Below are positions 1-8,540 of a DNA stretch of 64,000 nt, one piece after another (the first letter of the stretch is position 1; the number at the start of each line of letters is the position of its first letter). This DNA is from Nonomuraea aurantiaca. GTDB taxonomy: Bacteria > Actinomycetota > Actinomycetes > Streptosporangiales > Streptosporangiaceae. The notes beneath the pieces are model-generated. The model was not told the origin of the DNA. It made no database searches and saw only the letters and a program-made list of their open reading frames with translations. A program made the translations under genes and the position numbers. The stretch is from NCBI RefSeq assembly GCF_020215705.1, contig NZ_JAIWNB010000001.1, positions 1-64,000 of the forward strand, in the 5' to 3' direction.

Positions 1-102
1 TACCTGTCGGAGACCTCCATGGCCGACCTCCACACCGGCAGCGCTGCACGCGACCCGGCCGAGCTCACCACGCACTCAGAATCGCAACCGTCGATCACGT
101 AG
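1..102 (+). CDS. C-terminal end of an unidentified protein (5' part outside window)
   Basis: Frame 1 is open from the first base for 33 codons to a TAG at 100-102. The peptide ends in a polar Ser/Thr-rich tail (THSESQPSIT). Nothing in it identifies a family. It is reported only because the reading frame enters from outside the window and codon use is compatible with coding. It could also be chance. Confidence 0.35.
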   Translation, partial: YLSETSMADLHTGSAARDPAELTTHSESQPSIT

Positions 103-279
103 TTACACCACTCCACGGGACGCCATCGCCCCCCCCGCATGCCCTCTATCTCTCTGCGGTGAGCCCTGCTCACGGGAGTGCCTGGGCGACGCACTACGTC
201 AGCGAGCCCGCTTCGGCCTGCCGATGCAGCCGCTCCAGTTTGTCCGGCTCGCTTGGTGGTCACTCGATCCGACAGGCTC

Positions 280-308
280 TTGCAGTTCGTTATCCAGCTG
301 TGTAAATT
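280..308 (+). promoter_or_regulatory. Sigma-70-type promoter giving a leaderless transcript
   Basis: TTGCAG at 280-285 and TAAATT at 303-308 are separated by 17 bases. The ATG of the next gene is at 316, about 8 bases after the -10 box, so transcription would start at or next to the start codon. No Shine-Dalgarno sequence precedes that ATG, which agrees with a leaderless mRNA. The remainder of 103-279 shows nothing else recognisable. Confidence 0.5.
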
Positions 309-315
309 TATACGC

Positions 316-702
316 ATGGATAAGAAACCGTGGAATCTGGTCCGGGCGCTCTTCGTCGCCGTGCTCGTCGTCTCGGTCGCGACGCTGGGCGTGGCCGCCG
401 TCATCGGGGGCAACTGGGTGGTGTGGCTGCGCGGTGCCGCCGTCGCCGCCGCCTCCGTCTGGCTCGTGGCCCTGGCGGGGCAGGCCGCACGCGGTAAGCG
501 ATCGGCCTACCTGCGCATCCGCTTCATCAGCCTCGCCGCGCCCATCGGGATCGTGCTCATCCTCCTCGCGCCGGACAGCGGCTATCCCGACTGGATGAAG
601 GCGGAGCAGGGGGTGGTCGGCGTCCTGGTCGCCGCCGTCGCGGTCATCGTCAACCGTCGTGCCGTACGTGAGGCGTTCCCGAAGCGTGGCAAGCTGGGGT
701 GA
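316..702 (+). CDS. Small four-helix membrane protein
   Basis: A 128-residue protein with hydrophobic segments at about 11-32, 36-56, 71-88 and 97-113 and a basic C-terminus (PKRGKLG). It is probably an integral membrane protein of unknown function. The ATG at 316 was chosen over in-frame upstream starts because a promoter with correct spacing ends just before it and hydrophobic sequence begins soon after. The stop is one base from the ATG of the TetR gene, so the two are probably co-transcribed and the membrane protein may belong to the TetR gene's function. I do not recognise a named family. Confidence 0.7.
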   Translation: MDKKPWNLVRALFVAVLVVSVATLGVAAVIGGNWVVWLRGAAVAAASVWLVALAGQAARGKRSAYLRIRFISLAAPIGIVLILLAPDSGYPDWMKAEQGVVGVLVAAVAVIVNRRAVREAFPKRGKLG

Positions 703-703
703 T

Positions 704-1291
704 ATGCAGACCTCCGGAACTCGTCGCGAGGCCACCGAGGCCCGCAAAGCCCAGATCGCCTCCGCCACCATCGCCGTGCTCGCCGAGCGCGGCTATGCGG
801 AGACCACGTTCGAGGCCATCTGCGAGCATGCCGGGCTCAGCAGCAAGAGGCTGATCTCCTATCACTTCTCCAGCAAGGAGCAGCTTTTCGAGGCCGTGGT
901 GGGTCAGGTCATCGCCGACGCGGCCGTCTTCATGCGTCCGGCGCTGCAGGCCGCCTCCGGAGCCGAGGCGCAGCTGGAGGCATTCATCCGGGCCAACATC
1001 GCCTTCATCGCCGCCCATCCCGCACACGTGCGCGCGGTGCAGCAGATCGCGTACAACCAGGCGTTCGCGGGTGAGCACGAGCGGGACGCCGCGATCGCCA
1101 GGCTGGTGGCGCTGTTCACGGACGGGCAGCGTACGGGGGCTTTCAGGGCGTTCGACAGCGTGCTGATGAGCACGGCCCTGCGCGCGTCGATCGACGCGAT
1201 GGCCGACCGCATCGTCGGCGGCCTCGACCCGGACCACTGTGCGAGCGAACTCGTCGAGATATTCGGCCGGGCGACAAGAGCCGAGTTCTAA
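704..1291 (+). CDS. TetR/AcrR family transcriptional regulator
   Basis: A 195-residue one-component repressor. The N-terminal DNA-binding domain occupies about residues 8-58 and shows the usual TetR pattern: a helix rich in Ala, then TTFEAICEHAG, then the recognition region with SYHFSSKEQLF. The remainder is the variable helical ligand-binding domain. The ATG at 704 is preferred over an in-frame upstream start because it falls one base after the stop of the preceding gene (TGA-T-ATG), a coupled arrangement. The ligand cannot be inferred. The likely targets are its own short operon or the neighbouring membrane protein gene. Confidence 0.9.
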   Translation: MQTSGTRREATEARKAQIASATIAVLAERGYAETTFEAICEHAGLSSKRLISYHFSSKEQLFEAVVGQVIADAAVFMRPALQAASGAEAQLEAFIRANIAFIAAHPAHVRAVQQIAYNQAFAGEHERDAAIARLVALFTDGQRTGAFRAFDSVLMSTALRASIDAMADRIVGGLDPDHCASELVEIFGRATRAEF

Positions 1292-1583
1292 AAGGTCTGT
1301 TGTCCCTCGTTCCGTTGTTCGTGACAGTGCTGCGACAAATGCGGTTTCCGGGGCGGGTCTCGACTATGGAGGGGGTTGTTGGCCGCAGCGCGGCGGGTTG
1401 CCGGGATTTTCCTCGTTATAAGCGGCGACACGCCCATTTCATAAGAGCTGCTGTCGTATCACCGCTCGCCCCAGGAGTAACCGGTCCGGTCCCTAGCATT
1501 CCTCATTGAGTCGATGATCTTGACAGTTTGCGCCGTCTTCTGTCCGGCTCTGTTGCGTGGGGTACTGCGACCGGGGGTGGCAC
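1292..1583. other. Intergenic region without recognisable genes
   Basis: A 292-base gap between the TetR gene and the pseudogene that follows. It is less GC-rich than its surroundings. A TTGACA hexamer lies near 1523, but no acceptable -10 box is found at 16-18 bases. I see no RNA gene, strong hairpin or conserved short frame. Confidence 0.5.
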
Positions 1584-3043
1584 ATGTCGGAGCGTGAGCA
1601 AAAGGCCGTGGGGAGGCGTCGGCTGCCCTGGGCCGGGCTGGTCATGGCCATGGTGGCCGGCCTGGTGGCGGGCCGGGGGGCGGATCCGGCGCCGAGGCGC
1701 GCGTGGTCCGGGCGGATACGGCCTCGGCACGCGGGCCCGCCGCGCAGGCCCTTGAAGAGCGGCCCCTCGCGAGGGCCTCGGCCTCTGCGGGCACGGGCCG
1801 TGCGGAACCGGCGCGGAGCCCGTCGGACTCCGCGGCCGGTGCGGAACCTGCGCGGAGCGCGTCGGACTTCGCGGCCCGTGTCGCGAAAGGCGCCCGTCGG
1901 CAGGCGCGGGAGACCCGCTCGGGGGTGCAGGTCGGCGGCGGGAGAGCCGCTGCTGTCTGCCCGGCGACCTCCGTCATCTGCATAGAGAACAGCAAACCCG
2001 GCAACCCCGCCAGTGAATGGGACATCTCGGGAGCGGGCAGCGGCACCATCCAGGGCTATGCGACGCAGATCAGCGTCAATCACGGGGAGACCGTGCTGTT
2101 CAAGGTCGACACCGTGGCGAGCGATTATCGCCTCGACATCTACCGCATCGGTTATTACGGCGGAATGGGCGCGCGAAAGATGACGACGGTCCAGCCGTCC
2201 GTCGCCCTGCCCCAGTCGCAGCCCCAATGCGCGGAGGATACGTCGACCGGGTTCGTCGACTGCGGGAACTGGGCGGTGTCCGCCTCCTGGGCGGTGCCCA
2301 GCGACGCCGTTTCCGGGGTCTATATCGCGAAGCTGGTCCGGGAGGACGGGACGACCGGTGCCAGCCACATCATTTTCGTGGTTCGGGCGACACCAGGGGC
2401 TCCGACATTCTCGTGCAGACCTCCGACACGACCTGGCAGGCGTACAACAGGTACGGCGGGAACAGCCTCTACTTCGGCAATCCCGTGGGCCGCGCCTACA
2501 AGGTGAGTTACAACCGCCCGTTCAAGACGCGCGACCCCTTCTCCATGGACGCCCCGGAGAGCTTCTTCTTCAACGCCGAATACCCCATGGTCCGATGGCT
2601 TGAGGCCAACGGATATGACGTGAGCTATTTCAGCGGCGTGGACAGCGCCACCCGCGGCCAGGAACTGCTGGAGCACAGAACGTTCCTCTCCGTCGGGCAT
2701 GACGAGTACTGGTCGAACCAGATGCGCAACACCGTGGAGACCGCCCGCGACGGTGGGGTGAACGTGGCCTTCTTCTCCGGCAACGAGATCTTCTGGAAGA
2801 CCAGATGGGAGCCGAGCATCACCGGCGCGATGACGCCGTTCCGGACGCTCGTCTGCTACAAGGAAACGTGCGGTTCTGGCGCAACACGTCGGTGGCGAAT
2901 CTGCAACCTGGGCAGACTGCGACGTCGCGGCGGGAATGCTCGGGTTCGAATGGGATGAGGCCCCGGACAACGACTTCACGCCGCCGGGGATGGTGCGGCT
3001 CTCCCAGACGACGCTGTCCTCGACCAACAAGTTCCTGCCGCCC
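1584..3043 (+). pseudogene. Decayed secreted protein, N,N-dimethylformamidase beta-subunit-like family
   Basis: The gene opens with an ATG at 1584 and a signal peptide (basic stretch, then WAGLVMAMVAGLVAG). The family's conserved sequence appears in three frames. First comes the domain with GNPASEWDISGAG, DYRLDIYRIGYYGG and SHIIFVV. A one-base loss near 2388 shifts it to SDILVQTSDTTWQAYNRYGG, NAEYPMVRWLE and LSVGHDEYWS. Then RFWRNTSVANL (from about 2872) and LGFEWDEAPDNDF (from about 2936) each lie in a different frame. A further shift near 1675-1700, at a run of six G, separates the signal peptide from the mature part. About 45 residues usually found between CYKET and RFWRNTS are missing at about 2870. 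The C-terminal region is lost at the junction with a sigma-factor remnant. Intact relatives are secreted actinomycete proteins of uncertain substrate. The gene cannot make a full product. Confidence 0.85.
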
Positions 3044-3562
3044 CGTACCGACATCGCGTGGTTGCAGCCGTTTCCGGATCGGCTGTGGGAGGCGGCCGGG
3101 CCGAGCGGAGACGAGCCGGACGCCGTGGTGGTGGCCAGGGAGACGATCGAATTGGCGTTCCTGGCCGCGATCCAGCACCTGCCGCCGAGGCAGCGGGCGG
3201 TGCTGATCCTGCGTGACGTGCTCGGCTGGCCGGCCAGGCAGGTCGCGGCGCTGCTGGCCGAGGACGTGCGGACGGCGATGCCGCCGTACCCCATGTGGTT
3301 CCAGGGGCGTGACGCGTGGCGGCGCTGGCGGCGAGCTGGGACGCCGGCTCGCCGGACTACGTGGGGCGGTTCCGGATGGTGGCGACCGGGGCCCAACGGG
3401 CAGCCGGCGGTGGCGGCCTACGTACGGAGCCCTGACGAGGCCGTTTACCGCGCCTTCGCGATCTCCGTGCTGCGGATCGAGGGCGGCCGCATCGCGGAGA
3501 TGACCGCCTTCCACGATCCCGGCCTGTTCGCGGCTTTCGGGCTGCCGCCGACGCACCGATGA
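3044..3562 (+). pseudogene. Remnant of an ECF RNA polymerase sigma factor with SnoaL-like tail
   Basis: The remnant starts abruptly inside the inter-region linker (WLQPFPDRL), so all of sigma region 2 is missing. The first part of sigma region 4 is present (ARETIELAFLAAIQHLPPRQ, then LILRDVLGW). After VAALL it jumps directly into the C-terminal SnoaL-like domain (AEDVRTAMPPYPMWFQGRDA), so roughly 75 residues including most of the helix-turn-helix are gone. A one-base loss near 3312 and a one-base gain near 3390 put SPDYVGRFRMVATG in another frame before the sequence returns to NGQPAVAAYV. The end, FHDPGLFAAFGLP, is typical of the SigX5/TIGR02960 sort of sigma-70 factor. It reads on from the preceding pseudogene without a stop and is not expected to work. 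Confidence 0.85.
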
Positions 3563-3618
3563 GTTTTCGGCCGAGCCTCCGTCTCATCAAGCGTCGATCG
3601 CGTTGATGGAGGTACGTC

Positions 3619-4158
3619 GTGAGCAAGCTGCTGTATTCGTGCACCATGTCGCTGGACGGGTTCATCGCGGGGGCAGGCGGTGACATGTCCTGGCTGACCG
3701 AGCACATCGGCCCCAACCCGCTGGTGGACGAGGTCATCGGCAAGATCGGCGCCCTGCTCGTCGGCAACCGCACCTTCCGCGGCGACGATCCGCACAGGGG
3801 CACCGACAAGGAGGGCAAGCCGTTCGGCGGGGGATGGACCGGACCCCAGTTCGTGCTCACCCACCATGTGCCGGACGTGCCGGTGCCGGGTGTCACCTTC
3901 GTCGGGGACCTGGGCGGGGCCGTCGCCGCCGCCAAGGCCGCCGCGGGGGACAAGTACGTCAACGTCCTCGGCGCCGACATCGCCCGGCAGTGCCTGGAGG
4001 CCGGTGTGCTCGACGAGATCCTCGTGTTCATCGCGCCCGTCCTGCTCGGCGACGGGGTCCGGCTGTTCGACCGGCCGGGCGGGGCCGACGTCAAGCTCGA
4101 ACGCCTGAGCCTGACCAGCGCGCCGCAGGCGACGAACCTCTGGTTCCGCGTCCTCTGA
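3619..4158 (+). CDS. Dihydrofolate reductase family protein (RibD C-terminal domain)
   Basis: A 179-residue cytoplasmic protein of the bacterial bifunctional deaminase-reductase C-terminal (RibD_C) family. Members bind NAD(P)H, but the substrate of free-standing copies is generally unknown. The N-terminal strand and substrate loop are visible as TMSLDGFIAG (residues 9-18). The nucleotide-binding region is seen at VLGADIARQCLEAGVLDEI (about 117-135), followed by PVLLGDGVRLF. Length is normal for the family. The GTG start is supported by GGAGG at 3608-3612, six bases upstream. It stands alone, with the decayed sigma factor before it. Confidence 0.85.
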   Translation: MSKLLYSCTMSLDGFIAGAGGDMSWLTEHIGPNPLVDEVIGKIGALLVGNRTFRGDDPHRGTDKEGKPFGGGWTGPQFVLTHHVPDVPVPGVTFVGDLGGAVAAAKAAAGDKYVNVLGADIARQCLEAGVLDEILVFIAPVLLGDGVRLFDRPGGADVKLERLSLTSAPQATNLWFRVL

Positions 4159-4313
4159 CAGGCCGGATCACGGTCAACGTTCCATACTTACCGGAGACGA
4201 AAGAAAGTTTCTAGGTCTACGTCGCCGTGGAAAATTTTTTCCTGATACCTCTTGACCTGGCTCTTAATCACTGGGGAGGGTGGGAAGGCAGAGCCCAGGG
4301 TGAAAGGACCCCC
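4159..4313 (+). promoter_or_regulatory. Probable promoter region of the acetyltransferase-deacetylase-ABC importer operon
   Basis: A 155-base gap clearly richer in A and T than its neighbours (a run of T near 4231-4236, CTTAATCA near 4263). It precedes the first gene of a seven-gene operon and is therefore the likely promoter and regulator-binding region. No convincing paired -35/-10 boxes were found. GAAAGGA lies just upstream of the ATG at 4314 as ribosome binding site. Confidence 0.4.
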
Positions 4314-5249
4314 ATGGTCACTGTCCGCGCGTTCGCCTCGGGGGACGAGATCTCCCTCATAGACGCCTGGAATCAGAGCATGCCAGGCGACCCCACGACC
4401 TCCGGCTGGTTCCGCGACTGCGTACTGCTCGACCCCAACTTCGACCCCGAGGGCCTGCGGGTCGCCGTGATCGACGGGCGCGTGGCCGGCTGCGCGTACG
4501 CCGTGCGCCGGCTGACCCCGCTCGCCCCGGGCACCGACCTGGAGCCGGAGACGGGCTGGATCCCGTTCTTCTTCGTGGCGCCCGAGCACCGGGGGGCCGG
4601 GCTCGGGCGGCGGTTGCTCGGTGAGGCGGTCGCCTTCCTCGAAGCCCAGGGCAGAACCAGGATCGACTTCTCCTCCTACACGCCCAACTACGTGCTGCCG
4701 GGAGCCGACGCCGCGCTCTACCCCGACGGGTTCCGGCTGCTGGGCGGGTTGGGGTTCGAGACGCTCTACTCGCCGGTCGCGATGGACCGCACGCTGGTCG
4801 GCTATGTGACGCCCGCGGAGGTGCACGCGCTGCGGGCCAAGCGGGAGAGCGAGGGGTACGCGTTCCGCAGCCCGCGTGAAGGGGAGTTACCGGAGCTCAT
4901 CCGGTTCGCCGCCGACGTCTTCAACCCGGACTGGGGCGAGGCGATCAGGCAGCACCGCGACACCAAACGCATGATGATCGCGAAAAAAGCGGAAATAGTC
5001 GGTTTCGCGTTATACGGGGCCTACCGGGGCATCCCCGAGAGGTTCGGGCCGTTCGGGGTCGATCCGGGCGAGCGGGGCACCGGGCTCGGCAAGATCCTCC
5101 TCCACCTGACCATGACCATGATGCGGGCCGAGGCCCTGCACAGCTCGTGGTTCCTGTGGACCGGCGAGGCCGGCCCGGCCGGTCACCTCTACACCAGGGC
5201 CGGCTACGAGGTCACCAGGCGCTTCCACGTCATGAGGCGGTCGGCGTGA
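4314..5249 (+). CDS. GNAT N-acetyltransferase with two GNAT domains
   Basis: A 311-residue protein with tandem GCN5-related acetyltransferase folds. The acetyl-CoA pyrophosphate loop is visible twice: PEHRGAGLGRRLL (about residues 86-98) and PGERGTGLGKILL (about 248-260). The first is preceded by the beta-bulge strand WIPFFFVA. The ATG at 4314 has a clear GAAAGGA ribosome site; an in-frame upstream start at 4227 would add 29 unconserved residues. The stop overlaps the GTG of the deacetylase gene (GTGA), and the operon continues into a complete ABC importer. The pairing suggests acetylation and deacetylation of an imported amino compound, which is inference. Confidence 0.85.
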   Translation: MVTVRAFASGDEISLIDAWNQSMPGDPTTSGWFRDCVLLDPNFDPEGLRVAVIDGRVAGCAYAVRRLTPLAPGTDLEPETGWIPFFFVAPEHRGAGLGRRLLGEAVAFLEAQGRTRIDFSSYTPNYVLPGADAALYPDGFRLLGGLGFETLYSPVAMDRTLVGYVTPAEVHALRAKRESEGYAFRSPREGELPELIRFAADVFNPDWGEAIRQHRDTKRMMIAKKAEIVGFALYGAYRGIPERFGPFGVDPGERGTGLGKILLHLTMTMMRAEALHSSWFLWTGEAGPAGHLYTRAGYEVTRRFHVMRRSA

Positions 5250-5956
5250 CTCATGTGCTCGCCATCGGTGCCCACGCGGGCGACCTGGACCTGACGGCGG
5301 GCGCCGTGCTCGCACAGCACGTCCTGCGCGGCGACCGCGCGACGCTGCTGCACCTCACGCTCGGGGAGCGCGGCCACCCGCGCCTGTCCATCCCCGAGTA
5401 CGCCGAGCAGAAGCGCGCGGAGGCGGAGATGTTCGCCGCGGCGATCGGCGCGGGCGTGCGCTTCCTCGACTACGAGGACGGCCTGCTGCCGGAGGACGAG
5501 GACGTCAAGATGCGGGTCGGCGACCTGATCAGGGAGCTCAGGCCGGACGTCATCCTCACCCACTGGGGCGCATCCATCCACAAGGACCACGCCCGCACCC
5601 ACCGGATCGTGCAGGACGCCCGCTTCTACGGCGGCCTGAAGACGCTCGAGCGCGAGCTGCCCGCGTACTGGGCGAGCGAGCTCTACTACGCGGACAACTG
5701 GGAGGACGCCGACGGCTACACGCCCGACGTGTTCGTCGACCTGTCCGACGAGGCCTACGAGGTCTGGTCGGAGGCGATCACGGGTTACGCGTACGCCCGA
5801 GGCGAGACGTACGGCTTCCCGTACGTGGACTACTACCGCGCGCTGACGATCGTGCGCGGCGCACCAGCCGGATTCCGCCGGGCCCAGGCGTTCGCCGCGC
5901 CGAAGGGCTCTCGCGATCTCCGGGCGCGTTATCTCGGAAAGGCGGCACCCCAATGA
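5246..5956 (+). CDS. PIG-L family deacetylase with atypical HAGD metal motif
   Basis: A 236-residue member of the PIG-L/LmbE family, zinc-dependent N-deacetylases that include MshB. The N-terminal motif, normally HPDD, reads H10-A-G-D13. The two expected zinc ligands (His10, Asp13) are kept, but the residue corresponding to the general base of MshB is Gly12. The second ligand cluster, HKDHARTH, is present at about residues 112-119. The GTG at 5246 overlaps the stop of the acetyltransferase gene, and the stop overlaps the ATG of the binding-protein gene (ATGA). It may deacetylate a ligand of the importer by a modified mechanism, or may have a changed activity. Confidence 0.85.
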   Translation: MTHVLAIGAHAGDLDLTAGAVLAQHVLRGDRATLLHLTLGERGHPRLSIPEYAEQKRAEAEMFAAAIGAGVRFLDYEDGLLPEDEDVKMRVGDLIRELRPDVILTHWGASIHKDHARTHRIVQDARFYGGLKTLERELPAYWASELYYADNWEDADGYTPDVFVDLSDEAYEVWSEAITGYAYARGETYGFPYVDYYRALTIVRGAPAGFRRAQAFAAPKGSRDLRARYLGKAAPQ

Positions 5957-7563
5957 AACGAGGCCTGGTGGTCACCGCGGCGCTGGCCGTCGCGGTGGCG
6001 GGCTGTTCGAGCAGCGGCTCCACGAGCAAGAACACCGCCGGTTCGCCGCCGTTAGTCATTCATGCGGTGGACGCGGGCACCTTCCAGGAGGACTTCAACC
6101 CGTACCACCTGGAGAACGTGAACTTCGGCACGTCCGGGATGATCTACGAGACGCTGGAGTTCTTCAACAAGCTCAAGCCCGGCGAGGTCACCCCCTGGCT
6201 GGCTCTTGAGCACGCGTGGTCCGACGGCGGCAAGACGATCACCTTCACCCTGCGTCAGGGGGTCAAGTGGACCGACGGGCAGCCGTTCACCGCCGACGAC
6301 GTGGCGTTCTCCTTCGACCTGCTCGGCAAGAACGCTCAGCTCAACAGGAGCGCGCTGGAGATCGCGGGCACCAAGGTCCTCGCACCGGACAAGGTGCGGC
6401 TCACCTTCAAGTCCACGTCGTACGCCAAGCTCTACAACATCGCCGGCAACACCCCCATCGTGCCCAAGCACATCTGGGAGAAGCAGCAGGATCCGGTCAC
6501 CTTCGCCAACCCCAAGCCGGTGGGGACCGGGCCGTACAAGCTGTCGAAGTTCAGCTCGCAGCTCTACGAGATGGAGAAGAACCCGGGCTACTGGCAGCCG
6601 GGCAAGCCGGAGGTGCCGACGGTGAAGTTCCCCGCCTACACCGCCAATGCGGTGCAGACGGCGCTTCAGCAGGGGGAGCTCGACTGGGCGGGCGCGTTCG
6701 TGCCCGACATCGACAAGATCTACGTCCAGGGCAAGCCGGAGATCAACAAGTTCTTCTTCCCGCCCGAGGGCGTGGTGAACCTGCTGCCCAACCAGGCCAA
6801 CCCGATCCTGGCCAAGCCCGAGGTACGGCAGGCCATCAGTCTGGCCGTCGACCGGGACAAGATCGTCCGGGTGGCCGAGCGCGGCTACACCAAGCCGGCG
6901 CACCCGACCAGCGTGCCGATGCCGGGCGGCGAGGCCTACCTGCCCGCGGAGTACAAGGACGCGGCCTTCAAGGTGGACGTCGAGAAGGCCAAGGAGCTGC
7001 TCAAGGGCGTCGACCCGGCCAAGCTGAGCTTCACTCTGCTGGTGCCCTCGCCGTTCACCGACTGGGTGAACGCCGCGCAGCTCATCAGGGAGGACCTGGC
7101 CAAGGTCGGCATCAAGGTGGACACGCGGGGCGTGGCGTTCGCGGACTGGGTGTCCAAGGTCGGCAAGGGTGACTACGACCTGTCGATCAGGGCCACGCCC
7201 TCCGGGCCCACGCCGTACTTCCAGATGCGCTCGATGCTCTACGGCGACCTGGCACAGCCGGTCGGCAAGCCGGGGACCGGCAACTACCAGCGGTGGAAGG
7301 ACGCCGAGACCGACAAGCTGATCGACGAGTACGCGGCCACCGAGGACCAGGCCGCGCAGCAGAAGGCCGTCCAGGGGCTGGGCAAGATCATGGTGGAGAA
7401 GTTGCCGACGGTGCCGCTGTTCTACAGTCCGGCCTGGTCGCAGTACCGGACGAACAAGTATGTCGGCTGGCCCTCCGAGCAGGATCCGTACGCGATGCCC
7501 TCGCCGTTCACCTCGCCCGACGCCGCCGTGGTCCTGCTCCACCTGAAGCCGGCGGCCAAGTGA
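5953..7563 (+). CDS. ABC importer substrate-binding lipoprotein, SBP family 5
   Basis: A 536-residue extracellular lipoprotein of the DppA/OppA class. The signal peptide ends in a lipobox with Cys18 (LAVAVAGC). The mature protein contains the family pattern LEHAWSDGGKTITFTLRQGVKWTDGQPFTADDV split over about 85-117. The early stretch with FNPY and IYETLEF is reminiscent of oligosaccharide-binding members, so the ligand may be a sugar rather than a peptide. Start and stop overlap both neighbours by 4 bases. It delivers substrate to the two following permeases. Confidence 0.9.
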   Translation: MKRGLVVTAALAVAVAGCSSSGSTSKNTAGSPPLVIHAVDAGTFQEDFNPYHLENVNFGTSGMIYETLEFFNKLKPGEVTPWLALEHAWSDGGKTITFTLRQGVKWTDGQPFTADDVAFSFDLLGKNAQLNRSALEIAGTKVLAPDKVRLTFKSTSYAKLYNIAGNTPIVPKHIWEKQQDPVTFANPKPVGTGPYKLSKFSSQLYEMEKNPGYWQPGKPEVPTVKFPAYTANAVQTALQQGELDWAGAFVPDIDKIYVQGKPEINKFFFPPEGVVNLLPNQANPILAKPEVRQAISLAVDRDKIVRVAERGYTKPAHPTSVPMPGGEAYLPAEYKDAAFKVDVEKAKELLKGVDPAKLSFTLLVPSPFTDWVNAAQLIREDLAKVGIKVDTRGVAFADWVSKVGKGDYDLSIRATPSGPTPYFQMRSMLYGDLAQPVGKPGTGNYQRWKDAETDKLIDEYAATEDQAAQQKAVQGLGKIMVEKLPTVPLFYSPAWSQYRTNKYVGWPSEQDPYAMPSPFTSPDAAVVLLHLKPAAK

Positions 7564-8540
7564 GGTTTCTCGCCAGACGGCTCGGGTTCTACCTGCTCAC
7601 GGCCTGGGCCGCCGTCACGCTCAACTTCCTCATCCCCCGGCTCATGCCGGGGGACCCGGTCGAGCTGCTGGTCGCCCGGATGAGGGACAACGTGGACCCC
7701 GCCGCCATCGACGCGATGCGGCGGGCCTTCGGGATCAGCGACGCGAGCCTGTGGCAGCAGTATCTGGATTATCTGGGCAATCTCGCTCACGGGGAACTCG
7801 GCCGCTCGATCACCTTCTTTCCCACCGAAGTGTCCACCGTCATCGCCGACAGCCTGCCGTGGACGGTCGGGCTGGTCGGCGTGGCGACGCTGATCAGCTA
7901 CCTCGTCGGCACCTCGCTGGGCGTGCTGATGGCGTGGAAGCGCGGCACCTGGCTCGACGGGGTGCTGCCCGCCGCCACGTTCATGCACGCGGTGCCGTAC
8001 TTCTGGGTGGCGCTGGCGCTGGTGTTCGTCTTCGGGGTGACGCTCCAGTGGTTCCCGGTCTCGCGGGCGTACGGGCTGGAGGTCGTGCCCGGCTTCACCG
8101 GGGAGTTCGCCGCGAGCGTGCTCTACCACGCGACGCTGCCGGCCGTCACGATCGTGGTCGCCTCGATGGCCGACCGGATCCTCGGCATGCGCAACGTCAT
8201 GGTGACCACGCTCGGCGAGGACTACGTGGTGATGGCCGAGGCCAAGGGGCTGACCAGCCGCCGGGTCATGTGGGCCTACGCGGCCCGCAACGCGATCCTG
8301 CCGAACATCACCAGCTTCGCCCTGTCGCTCGGCTTCGTGGTGGGCGGCTCGGTGCTGACCGAGATCGTGTTCTCCTATCCGGGAATCGGGTCGATGCTCC
8401 TCAAAGGCGTGGAGAACGAGGATTTTCCGCTCATGCAGGGCATCTTCCTCGTCATCTCGCTGGCCGTGCTCGTCGCCAACTTCCTGGCGGACCTCGCGTA
8501 CGTGGTCCTCGACCCTCGCACCCGGCAGGAGGCCCAGTGA
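7560..8540 (+). CDS. ABC importer permease, DppB type
   Basis: A 326-residue inner-membrane permease. The N-terminal helix (LGFYLLTAWAAVTLNFLIPRL) is followed by PGDP, typical of DppB/OppB. Several helices follow, and the cytoplasmic EAA loop reads EAKGLTSRRVMWAYAARNA at about residues 226-244. The GTG at 7560 overlaps the stop of the binding-protein gene and its TGA overlaps the GTG of the next permease. It forms the transmembrane pore with the DppC-type partner. Confidence 0.9.
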   Translation: MRFLARRLGFYLLTAWAAVTLNFLIPRLMPGDPVELLVARMRDNVDPAAIDAMRRAFGISDASLWQQYLDYLGNLAHGELGRSITFFPTEVSTVIADSLPWTVGLVGVATLISYLVGTSLGVLMAWKRGTWLDGVLPAATFMHAVPYFWVALALVFVFGVTLQWFPVSRAYGLEVVPGFTGEFAASVLYHATLPAVTIVVASMADRILGMRNVMVTTLGEDYVVMAEAKGLTSRRVMWAYAARNAILPNITSFALSLGFVVGGSVLTEIVFSYPGIGSMLLKGVENEDFPLMQGIFLVISLAVLVANFLADLAYVVLDPRTRQEAQ

